From contig NZ_JFHD01000027.1 in NCBI RefSeq assembly GCF_000698575.1, positions 20,263 through 84,262 of the forward strand: 64,000 nt of DNA, read 5' to 3'. This DNA comes from Caballeronia zhejiangensis. GTDB lineage: Bacteria > Pseudomonadota > Gammaproteobacteria > Burkholderiales > Burkholderiaceae. Below are positions 63,187 through 64,000 of the stretch, one piece after another. The notes under the pieces are model-generated. The model saw nothing but the letters and a program-made list of their open reading frames with translations. It was not told the DNA's origin and ran no database searches. The stretch's first letter is position 1; each line of letters opens with the position of its first letter. A program made the translations under genes and the position numbers.

Positions 63187-63327
63187 CTACTCCCTCGCCG
63201 TGCCTATGGCTGCGTCGCATCGCCGGGCTAGCCACTTGGCCAACGTCTGTGCGTCGCGCAGCCAGTAGCTCGTGCTTGACGCGTCGAGGGCGGCGTAAAT
63301 TTCGGCGTCGATGGTCGGTTCTGACAT
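63187..63327 (-). CDS. Small acidic protein between trwA-like and trwB genes
   Basis: A 46-residue protein (MSEPTIDAEIYAALDASSTS and a tail with AKWLARRCDAAIG). GGAGG stands nine bases upstream, and its ATG overlaps the stop of the preceding gene (TGATG), so translation is likely. R388 has no gene here, so it appears to be lineage-specific. No known family; it could modulate the accessory protein or the coupling protein. Confidence 0.5.
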   Translation of the reverse strand: MSEPTIDAEIYAALDASSTSYWLRDAQTLAKWLARRCDAAIGTARE

Positions 63328-63722
63328 CACGGATCCTCCGTAAAACGGGCGATCAGGGAAGCGAGTTCCGGAGATGAGGCGGCGAGCAATTCCGCCGGCA
63401 TACCGGCCTTTTCGCATGCGACGACCAACTCGTTGAACTCGCCGGTTGTCGCCTTCTTGCGCATCAGAAAGATCAGCATTGCCAGCAACGCTTGCGCCGT
63501 TTTTTGGCTACGCTCAATCTCGGCCAGTCGGCCAACAAGTTCTTGGTGCTCGGCCCACGCCTCCACGCTGTCGCGGGCGGCTTCACGCTGACTCTCGCGA
63601 CTCAATGCCTTGTCGCGGATGTATTTCGACAGGTGCTTGCAGCCCGCCAGTGCGGCGGCCTCCTCAACCCTGCGGCGATCTTCCTCCGCGAACCAGACCG
63701 GGATGGATTTGCCTGTGCTCAT
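63327..63722 (-). CDS. trwA: TrwA/TraK-like oriT accessory DNA-binding protein
   Basis: A 131-residue protein. The N-terminus carries a ribbon-helix-helix (STGKSIPVWFAEEDRRRVEE and a following AGCKHLSKYIRDKAL helix). The C-terminal half is helical and can oligomerise, as in TrwA (121 residues). A TTG two codons upstream is not used. It is the first gene leftward from oriT. TrwA in R388 binds oriT, represses its own operon and stimulates relaxase and coupling protein. The CCTATA/TATAGG repeats just upstream would suit that job. Confidence 0.8.
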   Translation of the reverse strand: MSTGKSIPVWFAEEDRRRVEEAAALAGCKHLSKYIRDKALSRESQREAARDSVEAWAEHQELVGRLAEIERSQKTAQALLAMLIFLMRKKATTGEFNELVVACEKAGMPAELLAASSPELASLIARFTEDP

Positions 63723-64000
63723 GCGCAATCGCCTAGCACCAAGAACTTAGAATAACTCATTCTTCTGACCTATAGTATTGTCTATAGGTATCAAGTTAGC
63801 AGACACATAGCTCTCCTGCAAATTCCTATAAAAACGCTATAGGGAGAATCTAGTGTCATACGCCGTATAAGCACGAGGAAATCGAGCTTCTGCACCCCGT
63901 TAGGGGGTGCGTATTGTGTATCGAGATTTCTGGCCTGTTAAGGACAGGGATCTCGAGGGGTTAAGGGCGTGAAAACCATCTAGCCCGAAGGGCGTAGGCG
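63723..64000. other. Origin of transfer (oriT) of R388/MOBF type
   Basis: The 278 bp upstream of the trwA-like gene contain no coding frame and are packed with repeats. ACCTATAG-(6)-CTATAGGT lies at 63768-63789 and CCTATA-(7)-TATAGG at 63825-63843, probably accessory-protein sites and the trwA promoter. The relaxase-site hairpin and nic-like sequence are at 63892-63920. CGAGAT (63922-63927) pairs with ATCTCG (63952-63957) around an inner CCTGT/ACAGG pair, and GCCC-GAA-GGGC lies at 63983-63993. The layout (accessory sites, hairpin, nic, then leading region) has the polarity of R388, with the tra genes on the side transferred last. Confidence 0.85.
63892..63924 (+). promoter_or_regulatory. Relaxase recognition hairpin and predicted nic site
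   Basis: A 7-bp stem (GCACCCC at 63892-63898, GGGGTGC at 63904-63910) with a 5-base loop is followed by GTATTGTGTATCG. R388 has GGTGCGTATTGTCT/ATAGC at its nic site just after its own hairpin. The match GGTGCGTATTGT plus T/AT places the predicted nick between 63919 and 63920. Confidence 0.85.

Noticed and set aside
1..64000. CRISPR arrays, rRNA or tRNA genes
   Set aside because: No regularly spaced direct repeats, rRNA-like stretches or tRNA cloverleaf sequences were recognised by eye; a dedicated tool could still find a degenerate one.

Overview
The window looks like part of a large conjugative plasmid (or plasmid-derived island) from a Burkholderiaceae bacterium (Burkholderia, Paraburkholderia, Caballeronia or Cupriavidus type). 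The evidence is the Burkholderia-style trimeric porins, the dense set of aromatic-degradation genes with LysR, GntR and LuxR regulators, and a complete R388-like (VirB/Trw, MOBF) transfer region that ends in a recognisable oriT. Base composition changes sharply between blocks (very GC-rich at 13.7-20.3 kb, clearly less so at 1-12.9 kb and 35-45 kb), so the window is a mosaic.

Layout. (1) 1-12.9 kb is a defence island. The 3' end of an SspC-like gene overlaps an SspD-type (DndC-like) sulfurtransferase gene. Convergent to them is a tightly coupled F-G-H operon homologous to DptFGH/SspFGH, the restriction arm of DNA phosphorothioation systems. An AlbA_2/ATPase protein follows. (2) 13.7-20.3 kb is catabolic cluster A: a LysR regulator divergent from flavin monooxygenase, extradiol dioxygenase, FAH-family hydrolase, MFS transporter and SDR dehydrogenase genes. 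(3) 21-31.5 kb is catabolic cluster B, on the minus strand: FAH, TfdB-like phenol monooxygenase, extradiol dioxygenase, isochorismatase-like hydrolase, a small ABM monooxygenase, a porin split by an IS30-family element, and an MFS transporter, with a divergent GntR/FCD regulator. (4) 31.9-34.4 kb holds a pirin gene divergent from a LysR regulator, and an IS3-family remnant. (5) 34.6-45.7 kb is catabolic cluster C: an unusual regulator with an IS630-transposase DNA-binding domain joined to PAS-LuxR, divergent from thiolase, CoA ligase, TfdB-like monooxygenase, extradiol dioxygenase, SnoaL-like protein, porin, BON protein and FAH hydrolase genes, then a DUF1330 pseudogene. (6) 46.3-64 kb is the conjugation region: two divergent ribbon-helix-helix regulators, virB2-3-4-5-7-(orf)-6-8-9-10-11-1, a TrbM/KikA-like gene and, on the opposite strand, relaxase, coupling protein, a small ORF and a TrwA-like accessory protein next to oriT.

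How it works together. Clusters A, B and C each repeat one chemical module: a flavin monooxygenase makes a dihydroxylated ring, a two-domain Fe(II) extradiol dioxygenase opens it, and an FAH-fold enzyme processes the ring-cleavage product. Each module has its own regulator class and its own uptake genes. Cluster C adds CoA activation and a thiolase, which suggests a substrate with an acyl side chain. The plasmid pairs these catabolic modules with phosphorothioate-type phage defence and self-transfer. Three genes are damaged: a porin by IS30, a small conserved gene by one frameshift, and a DUF1330 gene by two.
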